Shown: positions 7,630-17,040 of the stretch, one piece after another
Layout of the letters: each line of letters begins with the position of its first letter
Position numbering within the stretch: the stretch's first letter is position 1
Assembly: GCF_900090275.1 (NCBI RefSeq)
Contig: NZ_LT607755.1
Location: 1,612,001-1,676,000 of the forward strand
DNA length: 64,000 nt
From: Micromonospora zamorensis
Lineage (GTDB): Bacteria > Actinomycetota > Actinomycetes > Mycobacteriales > Micromonosporaceae
Direction of reading: 5' to 3'
Notes under the pieces: generated by a model
Database searches by the model: none
The model's input: the letters and a program-made list of their open reading frames with translations, nothing else
What the model was told of the DNA's origin: nothing
Program-made: the position numbers and the translations under genes

Positions 7630-9783
7630 TCAGGGGGTGTGTTCCTTGCGGATCTGATCGGCCAGGTGCGCGGGCATGGGGTCGTGCCGGACGAAGTGAC
7701 GGCGGAAGGTGCCGGTGCCAGCCGTCATCGAGCGCAGCTCGACGGCGTAGCGCAGCAACTCGGTGGCCGGAACCTCGGCGCGGACGAGGGTGCGGCCCTC
7801 GGTGTCCGGGTCCGGTTCGGTGCCGAGCACCCGGCCACGCCGGCTGGACAGGTCGCCCATCACGGGGCCCACCGAGCCGTCGGGCACCCGGATGGTGACC
7901 TCGTCGATCGGCTCCAGCAACGCCGGCTGGCCACGGTCGGCGGCGTCGCGCAACGCCAGCGCACCGGCGGTCTGGAAGGCCGCGTCGGAGGAGTCGACGC
8001 TGTGCGCCTTGCCGTCCACCAGGGTCACCCGCAGGTCCACCACCGGGTGACCGGCGACCAGGCCACGTTCGAGCTGGGCGCGGACACCCTTCTCGACCGA
8101 GGGGATGTAGTTGTGCGGCACCGCGCCGCCGACGACCCGGTCGACGAACTCGAAGCCGCTGCCCGGGGGAAGGGGCTCGACCTCGATGTCGCAGACCGCG
8201 TACTGGCCGTGGCCACCGGACTGCTTGACGTGCCGGCCATGCCCCCTCGCGGGCACGGTCAGCGTCTCGCGCAGTGACACCTTGACCGGCTCGGTGTCCA
8301 GTTCGACGCCGCCGGCGCGCAGCCGGTCGAGCACCACGTCAGCGTGTGCCTCACCCATGCACCAGAGCACCAACTGGTGGGTCTCCGGGTTGCGCTCCAG
8401 CCGCAGCGTGGGATCGCCGGCGACCAGGCGGGCGAGGTTGCGGGCCAGGGCGTCCTCGTCGGCGCGGCTGTGGGCGACGACCGCCACCGGCAGCAGCGGT
8501 TCCGGCATCTCCCAGGGTGCGATCAGCAGCGGTTCGTCCCGGGCGGAGATGGTGTCGCCGGTCTCGGCGCTGCCCGACTTGGTGATCGCGCAGATGTCGC
8601 CGGCCACGCAGAGCGGCACCTCCCGCAGGGTGGCGCCCAGCGGGGTGAAGATGTGCCCGACCCGCTCGTCGGCGTCGTGGTCGGGGTGCCCGCGTTCGGC
8701 CATGCCGTGACCGGAGACGTGCATGGTCTGGTCGGGGCGCAGCGTGCCGGAGAACACCCGGACCAGCGACACTCGGCCGACGTGGCGGTCGATGGTGGTC
8801 TTGACGACCTCCGCGACGAGCGGCCCGGCCGGGTCGCAGGTCAGCGGCGGACGCGGCGAGCCGTCCACGCCGGTCACCGCCGGCAACTCGTGCTCCAGCG
8901 GCGACGGGAACGCGGCGGTCAGCACCTCCAACAGCACGTCCAGCCCGACACCGGTCGCGGCGCAGACTGGCACCACCGGGTAGAAGTGGCCCCGGGCGAC
9001 GGCCTTCTCCAGGTCGTCGATGAGCACCTCGGTGCTGATCTCCTCGCCGTCGAGGTAGCGGTCCATGAGGGTCTCGTCCTCGCTCTCGGCGATGATCCCC
9101 TCGATCAGCTCGTCGCGGGACTCGTCGATGGCCCGCTGGTGCTCCGGGTCGGGATCGCGGACGTCGGCGGGAAGCCCGGCGGAGTAGTCGAAGACCCGGC
9201 GGGTGATCAGGCCGAGCAGACCCTCGGTCGACACGCCGTCGTCGCCGAGCATCGGCAGGTAGAGCGGCATCACGTTGTCGCCGAAGAGGCGCTGGCAGAG
9301 CGCCACCGTCTCGTCGACGTCGGCGCGGGGCTGGTCCAGTCGGGCCACCGCGACCGCGCGGGGCATGTCGACGGCCGCGCACTCCTCCCACAGCGCGACG
9401 GTGGCCGCGTCCATGCCGCCGGCCGCCGAGACGACGAAGAGCGCGGCGTCGGCGGCCCGCAGCCCGGCGCGCAGCTCGCCGACGAAGTCCGCGTACCCGG
9501 GGGTGTCCAGCAGGTTGACCTTGATGCCGTTGTGCAGCAGCGGCGCGCAGGACAGGCTGACCGAGCGCTGCTGGCGGACGGCCGCGGGGTCGTGGTCGCC
9601 GACAGTGGTGCCGTCGACGACGCTGCCGGCCCGGCCGATCGTGCCGGTGGCCGCGAGCAGCGCCTCGACCAGTGTCGTCTTGCCCGCTCCGGAGTGCCCG
9701 ACGAGCACCACGTTGCGGACCCGCTCGGGCTCGGTCAGCACCGGCGTGCCGCCGGTGGAACCCTTCTCATGCTTTTGCGCCAT
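7630..9783 (-). CDS. Elongation factor G-like GTPase (EF-G2 type)
   Basis: A 717-aa translational GTPase paralogue of the actinobacterial fusA2/EF-G2 type (mycobacterial counterpart about 714 aa). The P-loop is GHSGAGKT (29-36) and the G3 box is DTPG (93-96). Domains II-V follow, including the domain IV-like GGHGQYAVCDIEVEP and the domain V RRGRVLG. The usual NKxD guanine-specificity box is ARLD (147-150), so two of its four residues differ. Switch I is also short and divergent, as in other EF-G2 proteins, which do not replace canonical EF-G. ATG at 9783 is preceded by ggaggtgcgcccc, and a GTG three codons earlier overlaps that ribosome-binding site. It separates the HIT gene from pgsA in the conserved cluster. 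Confidence 0.93.
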   Translation of the reverse strand: MAQKHEKGSTGGTPVLTEPERVRNVVLVGHSGAGKTTLVEALLAATGTIGRAGSVVDGTTVGDHDPAAVRQQRSVSLSCAPLLHNGIKVNLLDTPGYADFVGELRAGLRAADAALFVVSAAGGMDAATVALWEECAAVDMPRAVAVARLDQPRADVDETVALCQRLFGDNVMPLYLPMLGDDGVSTEGLLGLITRRVFDYSAGLPADVRDPDPEHQRAIDESRDELIEGIIAESEDETLMDRYLDGEEISTEVLIDDLEKAVARGHFYPVVPVCAATGVGLDVLLEVLTAAFPSPLEHELPAVTGVDGSPRPPLTCDPAGPLVAEVVKTTIDRHVGRVSLVRVFSGTLRPDQTMHVSGHGMAERGHPDHDADERVGHIFTPLGATLREVPLCVAGDICAITKSGSAETGDTISARDEPLLIAPWEMPEPLLPVAVVAHSRADEDALARNLARLVAGDPTLRLERNPETHQLVLWCMGEAHADVVLDRLRAGGVELDTEPVKVSLRETLTVPARGHGRHVKQSGGHGQYAVCDIEVEPLPPGSGFEFVDRVVGGAVPHNYIPSVEKGVRAQLERGLVAGHPVVDLRVTLVDGKAHSVDSSDAAFQTAGALALRDAADRGQPALLEPIDEVTIRVPDGSVGPVMGDLSSRRGRVLGTEPDPDTEGRTLVRAEVPATELLRYAVELRSMTAGTGTFRRHFVRHDPMPAHLADQIRKEHTP

Positions 9784-10034
9784 GGGGCGCACCTCCCTCA
9801 GCCGGTGGTGGGTGGCGACCGCCGCGCGAGGTGGAAGCGGCCCGGGGCGAGAGCGCGGCGATATCCTCCGGTGGTCTGCTGCACAGCGGGAACGGGACGG
9901 GTGGACGGGTGAGCTGGCTCACCTCCCGGCTCGATCTCACACCCCTCGTCGGGTAGGCACAAGCCTCTCGCAGGCGCGTCGGCGGGACCGGCCGTATCGG
10001 CGGAGCTGGGGCGACCGTTATCGTGGGGACCGCC

Positions 10035-10664
10035 ATGGCGAAGATCTTCCAAGTGTCGGCCCGCGCGGGGATGACCCGCGTCGTCGAGCCGATTGCCCGC
10101 GCCCTTCTGCGCGCCGGCGTCACCCCCAATGCCGTCACCGTCGCGGGCACCGTTGGTGTGCTCGTCGGCGCGCTCGGCTTCGGTGCCCGAGGCCATCTGG
10201 TCGCGGGCGCGTTGATCGTCACCCTGTTCGCGCTCACCGACCTGCTCGACGGGACGATGGCCCGGATGAGCGGCGGCTCCACCAGGTTCGGCGCGTTCCT
10301 CGACTCAAGCATGGACCGGGTCGCCGACAGCGCCGTGTTTGGCGCCGTCGCGTACTGGCTGGCCACGGAGGGCAACTACTCCGGGGTGGCCGCCGCGTTG
10401 GTCTGTCTGGCCGCCGGCAGCCTGGTCTCCTACGTGAAGGCTCGCGCCGAGGGGCTCGGCATGACCTGCAACGTGGGCATCGCCGAGCGCACCGAGCGGC
10501 TGCTGATCGTCGGGGTCGGTGGAATCCTCACCGGCGTCGGTGTGAAGCCGGCGCTGGAGATCGCGCTCTGGCTGCTCGCCGCGGTGTCGATCTTCACGGT
10601 GGGGCAGCGGATGGCGCACGTCTACCGCCAGGCCCAGCAGCTCCAGCCGGACGGTCAGGCGTGA
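10035..10664 (+). CDS. pgsA: Phosphatidylinositol phosphate synthase (CDP-alcohol phosphatidyltransferase)
   Basis: A 209-aa integral membrane enzyme joining CDP-diacylglycerol to inositol phosphate, the first step to phosphatidylinositol and its mannosides. The CDP-OH-P signature is complete: D69-LL-D72-G73-TMARMSGGSTRFGAFLDSSMDRVAD gives the four Asp that bind two metals. About six hydrophobic segments follow the amphipathic N-terminus, and the length fits the mycobacterial enzyme (217 aa). ATG at 10035 follows gtgggga. It starts a tight rightward cluster with patA and pimA. A 17-codon frame overlaps its stop codon and the patA start (see findings). Confidence 0.94.
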   Translation: MAKIFQVSARAGMTRVVEPIARALLRAGVTPNAVTVAGTVGVLVGALGFGARGHLVAGALIVTLFALTDLLDGTMARMSGGSTRFGAFLDSSMDRVADSAVFGAVAYWLATEGNYSGVAAALVCLAAGSLVSYVKARAEGLGMTCNVGIAERTERLLIVGVGGILTGVGVKPALEIALWLLAAVSIFTVGQRMAHVYRQAQQLQPDGQA

Positions 10665-10710
10665 GCGGCGCGGCGGCGACCCGGCGCCGGACGACCGGCG
10701 GCCGGGCCGC

Positions 10711-11643
10711 GTGAACCTCACCGAGCTCGGCTACGTCGCCGGCTGGCGGGTGGTCCGCGCGTTACCTCGGCCGTTGGTGGCGGCGGCGTTCCAGGCGGGC
10801 GCGGACCGCGCCCACCGCACCGGCGGCGGGGGTACGGCCCGACTGCGCGCGAACCTGCGCCGGGTGGTCGGCCCGGACCTGCCCGACGCCGAGCTGGACG
10901 ATCTCGTCAAGCGCGGGTTGCGCTCGTACGCCCGGTACTGGATGGAGGCGTTCCGGCTGCCCTCGCTGAGCCGCGCGCAGATCCTGTCCGGTTTCCGGCT
11001 CGACGGCGCCGAGTTGCTCGCCGCGGACGTGGCCGCCGGCCGGGGCGCTGTGGTGGCGTTGCCGCACGCCGGCAACTGGGACGCCGCGGGCGCCTGGGTG
11101 GCGGCAACCGGTTGGCCGATCGCCACCGTCATGGAGCGGCTCAAGCCGGAGGGCGTGTACAAGCGGTTCCTGGCCTTCCGAGAGGTCCTCGGGATGGAGA
11201 TCCTGCCGACGCACGGTGGGCCACGTCCGGCGTTCGACGTGCTGCTGGACCGGGTACGCGCCGGTGCGGTGGTGCCGCTGCTGGCCGACCGGGACCTCTC
11301 CGCCCGCGGGGTGGAGGTGGACTTCTTCGGCGGGAAGACCCGGATGCCGGCCGGGCCCGCACTGCTGGCGCTGCACACCGGAGCGCCGCTCTACGTGGCC
11401 TCGATGTGGTACGAACCGGACGCCGCGTGCGCGTCGCTCGCCGGCCCGCTGCCGGTCCCCGGACCCGAGGTGGGGCCTTTGGACCAGCGGGTCCGAACGC
11501 TAACCCAGCTGATCGCCGACCGTCTGGCGGCGGGCATTGCCCGGCATCCGGAAGACTGGCACATGTTGCAGCGGATGTGGCTGGACCAGCGGAGGACGGG
11601 GGACGGCACGGAGCTGCCCTCGTCGGCCTCCGGGCAGGTCTGA
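10711..11643 (+). CDS. patA: Phosphatidylinositol mannoside acyltransferase
   Basis: A 310-aa membrane-associated acyltransferase of the LpxL/HtrB-like LPLAT superfamily. The H(X)4D catalytic motif is H119-AGNW-D124. Further conserved blocks are GVEVDFFGGKTRMPAGPALLA and the C-terminal PEDWHMLQRMW. The homologue between pgsA and pimA in mycobacteria transfers palmitate to the mannose of PIM, and that role is inferred here from position and motifs. The start is GTG at 10711. A rare TTA leucine codon occurs at codon 18, which in bldA-using actinomycetes can delay translation. Confidence 0.9.
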   Translation: MNLTELGYVAGWRVVRALPRPLVAAAFQAGADRAHRTGGGGTARLRANLRRVVGPDLPDAELDDLVKRGLRSYARYWMEAFRLPSLSRAQILSGFRLDGAELLAADVAAGRGAVVALPHAGNWDAAGAWVAATGWPIATVMERLKPEGVYKRFLAFREVLGMEILPTHGGPRPAFDVLLDRVRAGAVVPLLADRDLSARGVEVDFFGGKTRMPAGPALLALHTGAPLYVASMWYEPDAACASLAGPLPVPGPEVGPLDQRVRTLTQLIADRLAAGIARHPEDWHMLQRMWLDQRRTGDGTELPSSASGQV

Positions 11644-11758
11644 GGGGGTGGTGGGCACGGTGAGCGCGAGGAGTGCAGCGCAGCGGAGCCCCGCAGTCGT
11701 GAGCGAGGCGGGCGCGCCGGGATGGTGTCCCACGGTCACGGACAGGGGGCGCTGACGC
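11644..11758. other. Purine-rich low-complexity spacer between patA and pimA
   Basis: The 115 nt hold repeated gagcg/cagcg steps, for example around 11661-11710. No start or frame is supported. It may be a dispersed intergenic element or a leader for pimA. Confidence 0.35.
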
Positions 11759-12919
11759 ATGCGGATCGGCATCGTGTGCCCGTACTCCTTCGATGTCCCC
11801 GGCGGGGTGCAGAACCATGTCATGGACCTCGCCGAGGCGCTGATCGCGCTCGGCCACGAGGTCAGCGTGCTCGCCCCGGCCGACGAGGATTCGCCGCTGC
11901 CGGCGTACGTGGTGTCCGCCGGCCGTGCCATGCCGCTGCCGTACAACGGATCGGTGGCACGGATCGCGTTCGGCCCGGTCTCGACCGCCCGGGTCCGGCG
12001 TTGGCTCACCAATGGCGACTTCGACGTGCTGCACGTGCACGAGCCGCTCACGCTGAGTCTCTCGCTGCTGGCCGTGCTCTCCGCGCGCGGCCCGGTGGTG
12101 GCCACATTCCACACCGCGATGACCCGTTCGCGGGTGTTGGCGGCGGCGCAGGGTGTGCTCCAGATCGTGTTGGAGCGGATCACCGCCCGGATCGCGGTCA
12201 GCGCGCTGGCCCGCAAGGTGCAGGTCGAGCACATGGACGGCGGCGCGGTGGAGATCCCCAACGGGGTGGCGGTGGCGAAGTTCGCCGACGTCGAGCCGTT
12301 GCCGGGCTGGCCGGGTGAGTGCGCCCCGGGCTCCGGCGGCACGCTGGGCTTCCTGGGCCGGTTCACCGAGGCGCGAAAGGGCTTCCCGGTGCTGCGCGAC
12401 GCGTTCGTGGCGCTGGCCGCCACCAGGCCGGGGCTACGGCTGCTCGTCGCCGGCCCGGGTGCTCCCGACGACCTGTACGACCAGTTCCCGCCCGACCTGC
12501 ACGAGCGCGTCACGTTCCTCGGCCTGGTCACCGAACCGGACAAGGCGCGGATGCTGCGCAGTGTGCACCTCTACGTGGCACCGAACACCGGCGGCGAGTC
12601 CTTCGGCATGATCCTCACCGAGGCGTTGGCAGCCGGTACGACGGTCGTCGCCAGCGACCTGGACGCGTTCCGGCGGGTGCTCGACGGTGGGCGTGCGGGC
12701 CGGCTCTTTCCCACCGGTGACCCGGCGGGACTGCGCAACGCCCTGGCCGAGCTGTTGGACGACCCGGCGGGTCGGGCCGCACTGACCGCCTGCGGGGATC
12801 AGGTCGTGGCGAATTTCGACTGGCCCGTGGTTGCTCGCCGCGTTCTGGAGGTATACGCAGCGGCGATCGAAGCAACTGACGGGCGGGTCATCGACCAGGA
12901 ATGGGTGGGGCTGGGCTGA
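11759..12919 (+). CDS. pimA: Phosphatidylinositol alpha-mannosyltransferase
   Basis: A 386-aa GT4-family (GT-B fold) enzyme. It adds the first mannose from GDP-mannose to phosphatidylinositol on the cytoplasmic face of the membrane. Visible landmarks: the N-terminal glycine loop PYSFDVPGGVQNHV, H118 in ATFHTAM, R201 and K207 in LGRFTEARKGFP (donor diphosphate), and the EX7E pair E280...E288 in ESFGMILTE. Length and residues match mycobacterial PimA closely. The gene follows pgsA and patA in the same direction, so the three form the PIM pathway unit. The ATG start has a weak ribosome-binding site. Confidence 0.95.
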   Translation: MRIGIVCPYSFDVPGGVQNHVMDLAEALIALGHEVSVLAPADEDSPLPAYVVSAGRAMPLPYNGSVARIAFGPVSTARVRRWLTNGDFDVLHVHEPLTLSLSLLAVLSARGPVVATFHTAMTRSRVLAAAQGVLQIVLERITARIAVSALARKVQVEHMDGGAVEIPNGVAVAKFADVEPLPGWPGECAPGSGGTLGFLGRFTEARKGFPVLRDAFVALAATRPGLRLLVAGPGAPDDLYDQFPPDLHERVTFLGLVTEPDKARMLRSVHLYVAPNTGGESFGMILTEALAAGTTVVASDLDAFRRVLDGGRAGRLFPTGDPAGLRNALAELLDDPAGRAALTACGDQVVANFDWPVVARRVLEVYAAAIEATDGRVIDQEWVGLG

Positions 12920-13000
12920 CCGGTGTGACGGATGGTGTGGCAGCGACCGGTTGTCCGGCGTGACCGCACCCACTCGGAGCTGAAACGGAGCAGCACTACG

Positions 13001-13504
13001 ATGCCGCACATGTGGTGGGTGGTGGCCGCGAGCGTGGTCGTGGGGCTGGTCGCGGCGTACCTCATCTGGACCGCCGGCCGGGTCGAGAGGTTGCAGAGCC
13101 GCGCGGAGCTGGCGGCCCGGGCTCTCGACGCTCACCTGCTGCGCCGGGCGGCCGCGGCGGCCGTGCTGGCCGAGCGGCGCTTCGGCGTGGAGCTGTACGC
13201 GGCGGCCCGGATCGCCCTGGACGCCAGCCCGGACGAGCGGGAGGCGGCGGAGAACGACCTGACCCGGCAGCTGCGTTCCGTCCCGTTGGATCCGGGCGAT
13301 CCGGACTGCGGGGCGGTCATCGCCGCCAGTCGCCGGCTCGCGCTGTCCCGCCAGGTGCACACCGACCTGGTGCGGGACGCCCGTTCGGCGCGCAGCCGGC
13401 CGCTGGTGCGGTTGTTGCGGATGGGGCGGGGCCGGGAGTGGCCGCGCTACTTCGACATCGACGACCCGACCCTGACCGTGCCCGCGGACGTGCCCGCGAG
13501 CTGA
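13001..13504 (+). CDS. Membrane-anchored protein of the PIM/pdx cluster, unknown function
   Basis: A 167-aa protein. Residues 5-26 (VVAASVVVGLVAAYLIWTA) form one N-terminal TM helix. A mostly helical, Arg/Ala-rich cytoplasmic part follows, with RVERLQSRAELAARALDAHLLRRAAAAAVLA and conserved-looking WPRYFDIDDPTLTVP near the end. In mycobacteria this position between pimA and pdxS is held by a membrane protein fused to a NUDIX domain, and here only the anchor-helical part exists. A LemA-like fold is possible. ATG at 13001 has ggag 11 nt upstream. It is rightward, 81 nt after pimA. Confidence 0.7.
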   Translation: MPHMWWVVAASVVVGLVAAYLIWTAGRVERLQSRAELAARALDAHLLRRAAAAAVLAERRFGVELYAAARIALDASPDEREAAENDLTRQLRSVPLDPGDPDCGAVIAASRRLALSRQVHTDLVRDARSARSRPLVRLLRMGRGREWPRYFDIDDPTLTVPADVPAS

Positions 13505-13632
13505 CCCGGTGGGCCGGTGATCGGTGCCACAGAGCAGGCCACCGGGGGTCTGATTGGCTGTCGGTGCGGCGTTGACCCGCGCGTAGCATTTTCGCTGCCA
13601 CCCCCAGGAGCCCGTCCAAGGAGCGATGACCC

Positions 13633-14550
13633 GTGCCCGAAAACACCGTCTCGAACACCGGTACCGCCCCCGTCGTCGGCACCGCCCGCGTGAAGCGTGG
13701 CATGGCCGAGATGCTCAAGGGCGGCGTGATCATGGATGTGGTCAACGCCGAGCAGGCCAAGATCGCTGAGGACGCCGGCGCTGTCGCGGTGATGGCCCTG
13801 GAGCGGGTGCCCGCCGACATCCGCGCGCAGGGCGGGGTGTCCCGGATGAGCGACCCCGACATGATCGACGGGATCATCGAGGCGGTCTCCATCCCGGTGA
13901 TGGCCAAGGCCCGCATCGGTCACTTCGTCGAGGCGCGGATCCTCCAGTCGCTTGGCGTCGACTACGTCGACGAGTCCGAGGTGCTGACCCCGGCGGACTA
14001 CGCGAACCACATCGACAAGTGGGCCTTCACGGTGCCCTTCGTCTGCGGCGCGACCAACCTGGGCGAGGCGCTGCGCCGGATCACCGAGGGCGCGGCCATG
14101 ATCCGCTCCAAGGGTGAGGCCGGCACCGGTGACGTCTCCAACGCCACCACCCACATGCGGAAGATCCGCCAGGAGATCGCCCGGCTGTCCTCGCTGCCGA
14201 CCGACGAGCTGTACGTCGCGGCCAAGGAGCTGCAGGCCCCGTACGAGCTGGTCAAGGAGGTCGCCGAGAGCGGCAAGCTGCCGGTGGTGCTGTTCACCGC
14301 CGGCGGGATCGCCACTCCGGCCGACGCGGCGATGATGATGCAGCTCGGCGCGGAGGGCGTCTTCGTCGGTTCCGGCATCTTCAAGGCCGGCAACCCGGCC
14401 CAGCGGGCCGCCGCGATCGTCAAGGCCACCACCTTCCACGACGACCCGGACGTGCTGGCCAAGGTTTCCCGGGGTCTCGGCGAGGCGATGGTCGGCATCA
14501 ACGTCGACGAGATCCCGCAGCCGCACCGCCTGGCCGAGCGCGGCTGGTGA
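13633..14550 (+). CDS. pdxS: Pyridoxal 5'-phosphate synthase, synthase subunit
   Basis: A 305-aa (beta/alpha)8 subunit that makes PLP directly from ribose 5-phosphate, glyceraldehyde 3-phosphate and ammonia, with PdxT supplying ammonia. The two active lysines lie in [13 protein letters not shown] and [12 protein letters not shown]. The flanking sequence [20 protein letters not shown] is nearly invariant in the family. GTG at 13633 is preceded by aaggagcgatgaccc. It is 37 nt upstream of pdxT, so the two are almost certainly one operon. Confidence 0.97.
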   Translation: MPENTVSNTGTAPVVGTARVKRGMAEMLKGGVIMDVVNAEQAKIAEDAGAVAVMALERVPADIRAQGGVSRMSDPDMIDGIIEAVSIPVMAKARIGHFVEARILQSLGVDYVDESEVLTPADYANHIDKWAFTVPFVCGATNLGEALRRITEGAAMIRSKGEAGTGDVSNATTHMRKIRQEIARLSSLPTDELYVAAKELQAPYELVKEVAESGKLPVVLFTAGGIATPADAAMMMQLGAEGVFVGSGIFKAGNPAQRAAAIVKATTFHDDPDVLAKVSRGLGEAMVGINVDEIPQPHRLAERGW

Positions 14551-14587
14551 GCGCTCCTTCGGGCGGCGTGAACCGGAGAGGAACGGT

Positions 14588-15199
14588 GTGAACGTGACGG
14601 CACCCGTGATCGGCGTTCTCGCGCTCCAGGGAGACGTCCGCGAGCACGTCGCGGCACTGGCCGCGGCGGGCGCGGACGCCCGCCCGGTTCGGCGTCCGAC
14701 CGAGCTGGACGCGGTCGACGGCCTGGTCATCCCCGGGGGCGAGTCCACCACCATCAGCAAACTCACCGACATCTTCGAGATGCGCGAGCCGATCGACAAG
14801 CGGATCGCCGACGGCATGCCGGTCTACGGATCCTGCGCGGGCATGATCATGCTGGCGACGGTGGTGTTGGACGGCCGACCGGACCAGCGGGGCTTCGCCG
14901 GCATCGACATGACCGTCCGGCGCAACGCGTTCGGCCGGCAGGTCGACTCGTTCGAGGCGCCGGTGGAGATCACCGGGGTGCCGGGGGAGCCGTTCCACGC
15001 GGTGTTCATCCGCGCGCCCTGGGTCGAGCGGGTCGGTGCCGGCGTCCAGGTGATCGGGACGGTGACCGACGGCCCGGCCGCCGACCGGATCGTGGCGGTC
15101 CGGCAGGGCAACCTGCTGGCCACCTCGTTCCACCCGGAGCTGACCGGTGACCTGCGCGTGCACGCGTACTTCGTGGACCTGGTGCGGGCCGCCTGCTGA
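14588..15199 (+). CDS. pdxT: Pyridoxal 5'-phosphate synthase, glutaminase subunit
   Basis: A 203-aa class I glutamine amidotransferase. The catalytic triad is C83 in [11 protein letters not shown] with H182 and E184 in TSFHPEL. The GGES loop at 50-53 forms the oxyanion region. It hydrolyses glutamine and channels ammonia to PdxS in a 12+12 complex. The GTG start has ggagaggaacg upstream. Its stop lies 16 nt from the end of the convergent XRE regulator, leaving no room for a separate terminator. Confidence 0.96.
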   Translation: MNVTAPVIGVLALQGDVREHVAALAAAGADARPVRRPTELDAVDGLVIPGGESTTISKLTDIFEMREPIDKRIADGMPVYGSCAGMIMLATVVLDGRPDQRGFAGIDMTVRRNAFGRQVDSFEAPVEITGVPGEPFHAVFIRAPWVERVGAGVQVIGTVTDGPAADRIVAVRQGNLLATSFHPELTGDLRVHAYFVDLVRAAC

Positions 15200-15215
15200 C
15201 GGCGTGCCCCGTTGC

Positions 15216-16067
15216 TCAGCCGGCGACCGCCCGGAGCTGCCCCGGGCGGCGGCCGGCCAGCTGGTCGAGCGCGATGGCCGTGGCGGCGTCGGCGGGCAAC
15301 TGCACCACCAGGCGCTGCGGGTCGGCATCGGCCAGCTCCAGGGTCTCGACGTTGAGGCGCAACAGCCCCGCCGCCGGATGGCGCACCGTCAGCAGGCCGG
15401 TACGCGCGGCGGTGACCGGTCGCTGCCGCCAACGGTCGACGAACGGCGCGCCCACCGTGCGGGCCAGTTGCTCGGCGAAGGCGTCGCTGGCCGGATCGCC
15501 CCGGCGCAGCAGGTGCAGCTCCGCGACCTGCTGGTCGGCCAGCGCCGACCACTGCGGATAGTGCCCACGGGCCCGCTCGTCGGTCAGCACGAACCAGACC
15601 AGGTTCGGTCGCGACCCGTCCAGCAGGCCGAGCGGGCGGGCGAGCATGTCGAATGGCTCATTCCAGGCCAGCACGTCGCCGAGCCGGTTCAGCACGTACG
15701 CCGGGGTGTCGCGCAGCGCGTCGAGCATGGCGCGGACCGTGGGCCGGACGGTGCGGGACACCGTCGGCCGGTCACCCGAGCAGAGCTGTCGGGCGTGTTG
15801 AGCCGAGGCGAGTTGCCGCAGGTGTTCGCGGTCGGCGCTGTCCAGACGCAGCGCGTCGGCGAGCGCGGCGAGGATCTCCGGCGATGGTCGGGTGTCGCGG
15901 CCCTGTTCCAGTCGGGTCAGGTATTCCACGCTGACCTGCGCCAACGTCGCCAGCTCGGCCCGGCGCAGCCCGGGGGTGCGTCGGCGGGGGCCCTCGGGGA
16001 GGCCAACCTCGGCCGGCCGCCGCGCTTCGCGGCGACTGCGCAGGAAGGCGCCCAGCTCTCCGTCCAT
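15216..16067 (-). CDS. XRE-family regulator with MmyB-like ligand-binding domain
   Basis: A 283-aa transcription factor. Residues ~1-85 are a Cro/cI helix-turn-helix (RRTPGLRRAELATLAQVSVEYLTRLEQGRDTRPS is the family hallmark, seen in pieces at 26-60). Residues ~105-270 are the MmyB-like PAS-fold domain (PAYVLNRLGDVLAWNE, LLRRGDPASDAF, HPAAGLLRLNVETLEL). ATG at 16067 is used because the HTH starts there, and the longer upstream frame is the divergent promoter region. Such regulators usually sit divergently to the oxidoreductase they control. The flavin reductase gene starts 105 nt away on the other strand and is the likely target. Confidence 0.92.
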   Translation of the reverse strand: MDGELGAFLRSRREARRPAEVGLPEGPRRRTPGLRRAELATLAQVSVEYLTRLEQGRDTRPSPEILAALADALRLDSADREHLRQLASAQHARQLCSGDRPTVSRTVRPTVRAMLDALRDTPAYVLNRLGDVLAWNEPFDMLARPLGLLDGSRPNLVWFVLTDERARGHYPQWSALADQQVAELHLLRRGDPASDAFAEQLARTVGAPFVDRWRQRPVTAARTGLLTVRHPAAGLLRLNVETLELADADPQRLVVQLPADAATAIALDQLAGRRPGQLRAVAG

Positions 16068-16171
16068 CACCGAGCCAGTCTGGCAGTCGGCGTCGGCCAG
16101 TGGGTGGCCCTGGCAGGGCCATCCTCGCGGCGGTCTCCCCCCACCGCCGCGTGGCTCGCAGGATCGGGGGC

Positions 16172-16810
16172 ATGAGAAACGCACAGAGCACAGGACCGCT
16201 GCGGATCGGTGTGATCGTGGGCAGCACCCGCCCGGGTCGGCGCGGCGCGGCGGTCGCCCATTGGGTCATGGAGGTGGCCGAGCGGCACGAGGCGGTACGC
16301 GCCGGGGACGCCGTCTTCACACTGGTGGACCTCGCCGAACAGGCATTACCACTGTTGGACGAGCCGGTGCCGGCGCTGTTCGGCGACTACCGGCATCCGC
16401 ACACCCGGCGGTGGGCGGAGGTGGTGGACGGCTGCGACGCCTTCGTCTTCGTCACCCCGGATTACAACCGCTCGATACCGGCAGCGCTCAAGAACGGCAT
16501 CGACTTCCTGTACGCGGAGTGGACCGACAAGGTGGCCGGGGTGCTGAGCTACGGCGTGCAGGGCGGCACCCGGGCCGCCGATCACCTGCGGGCGATTCTG
16601 ACCGAGGTGCGGACGGTGGTGGCGCCGACCGGAGTGGCGCTGTCGATCTTCACTGACTTCGACTTCACCGGGGCCGACCCTGGTGACCGGACCACCGGCC
16701 GCTTCGCGCCGGGTGACGGTCGGGAAGCGGAGTTGTCCACGATGCTCGCCGAGGTCGTGACCTGGTCGCGGGTGCTTCGTCCGGCAGATCGTGCGCTGTT
16801 GGGGTCGTAG
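16172..16810 (+). CDS. NAD(P)H-dependent FMN reductase
   Basis: A 212-aa flavodoxin-fold protein of the NADPH-dependent FMN reductase/azoreductase family (PF03358). The FMN phosphate loop is GSTRPGRRG near 23-31, and TPDYNRSIPAALKNGIDFLY near 94-113 is the isoalloxazine-binding segment. It likely reduces FMN or quinones in the cytoplasm. ATG at 16172 follows ggatcggggg. It is divergent from the XRE regulator, which probably controls it. A TTA leucine codon occurs at 16346-16348. An inverted repeat follows the gene. Confidence 0.92.
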   Translation: MRNAQSTGPLRIGVIVGSTRPGRRGAAVAHWVMEVAERHEAVRAGDAVFTLVDLAEQALPLLDEPVPALFGDYRHPHTRRWAEVVDGCDAFVFVTPDYNRSIPAALKNGIDFLYAEWTDKVAGVLSYGVQGGTRAADHLRAILTEVRTVVAPTGVALSIFTDFDFTGADPGDRTTGRFAPGDGREAELSTMLAEVVTWSRVLRPADRALLGS

Positions 16811-16824
16811 CCCATCGCGGATTT

Positions 16825-16858
16825 CGTCCCGTCTGCCCCGGTCTGGGGGGACGGGACG
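16825..16858 (+). terminator. Stem-loop after the FMN reductase gene
   Basis: cgtcccgtc (16825-16833) pairs with gacgggacg (16850-16858). An inner cccc/gggg pair encloses the loop ggtct. It starts 14 nt after the stop codon. Confidence 0.65.
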
Positions 16859-17040
16859 GAGTCGCCGCGCGCGGTGCATGACAGCGACCCGGGGGACGTC
16901 GGTAGGATTGCGGAGATTCGGCAGGGCCATCTGCCCGCCAGGCTTCCGCCAGAGCTGACCGGCACCTCCGCGTGCGCCGGCGGGAGTGGGGCGTGAGCGG
17001 TGCGGTCGATGCAGACGGCGGGTAGCAACGGAGGTAGAAG

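Noticed and set aside
7480..8277. Frames with an RIADRGS repeat
   Set aside because: They arise from the 7-bp tandem array (three units make seven codons) and continue antisense to the EF-G2 gene.
11644..11758. A short frame between patA and pimA
   Set aside because: Low-complexity sequence; no ribosome-binding site or coding bias beyond the general G+C effect.
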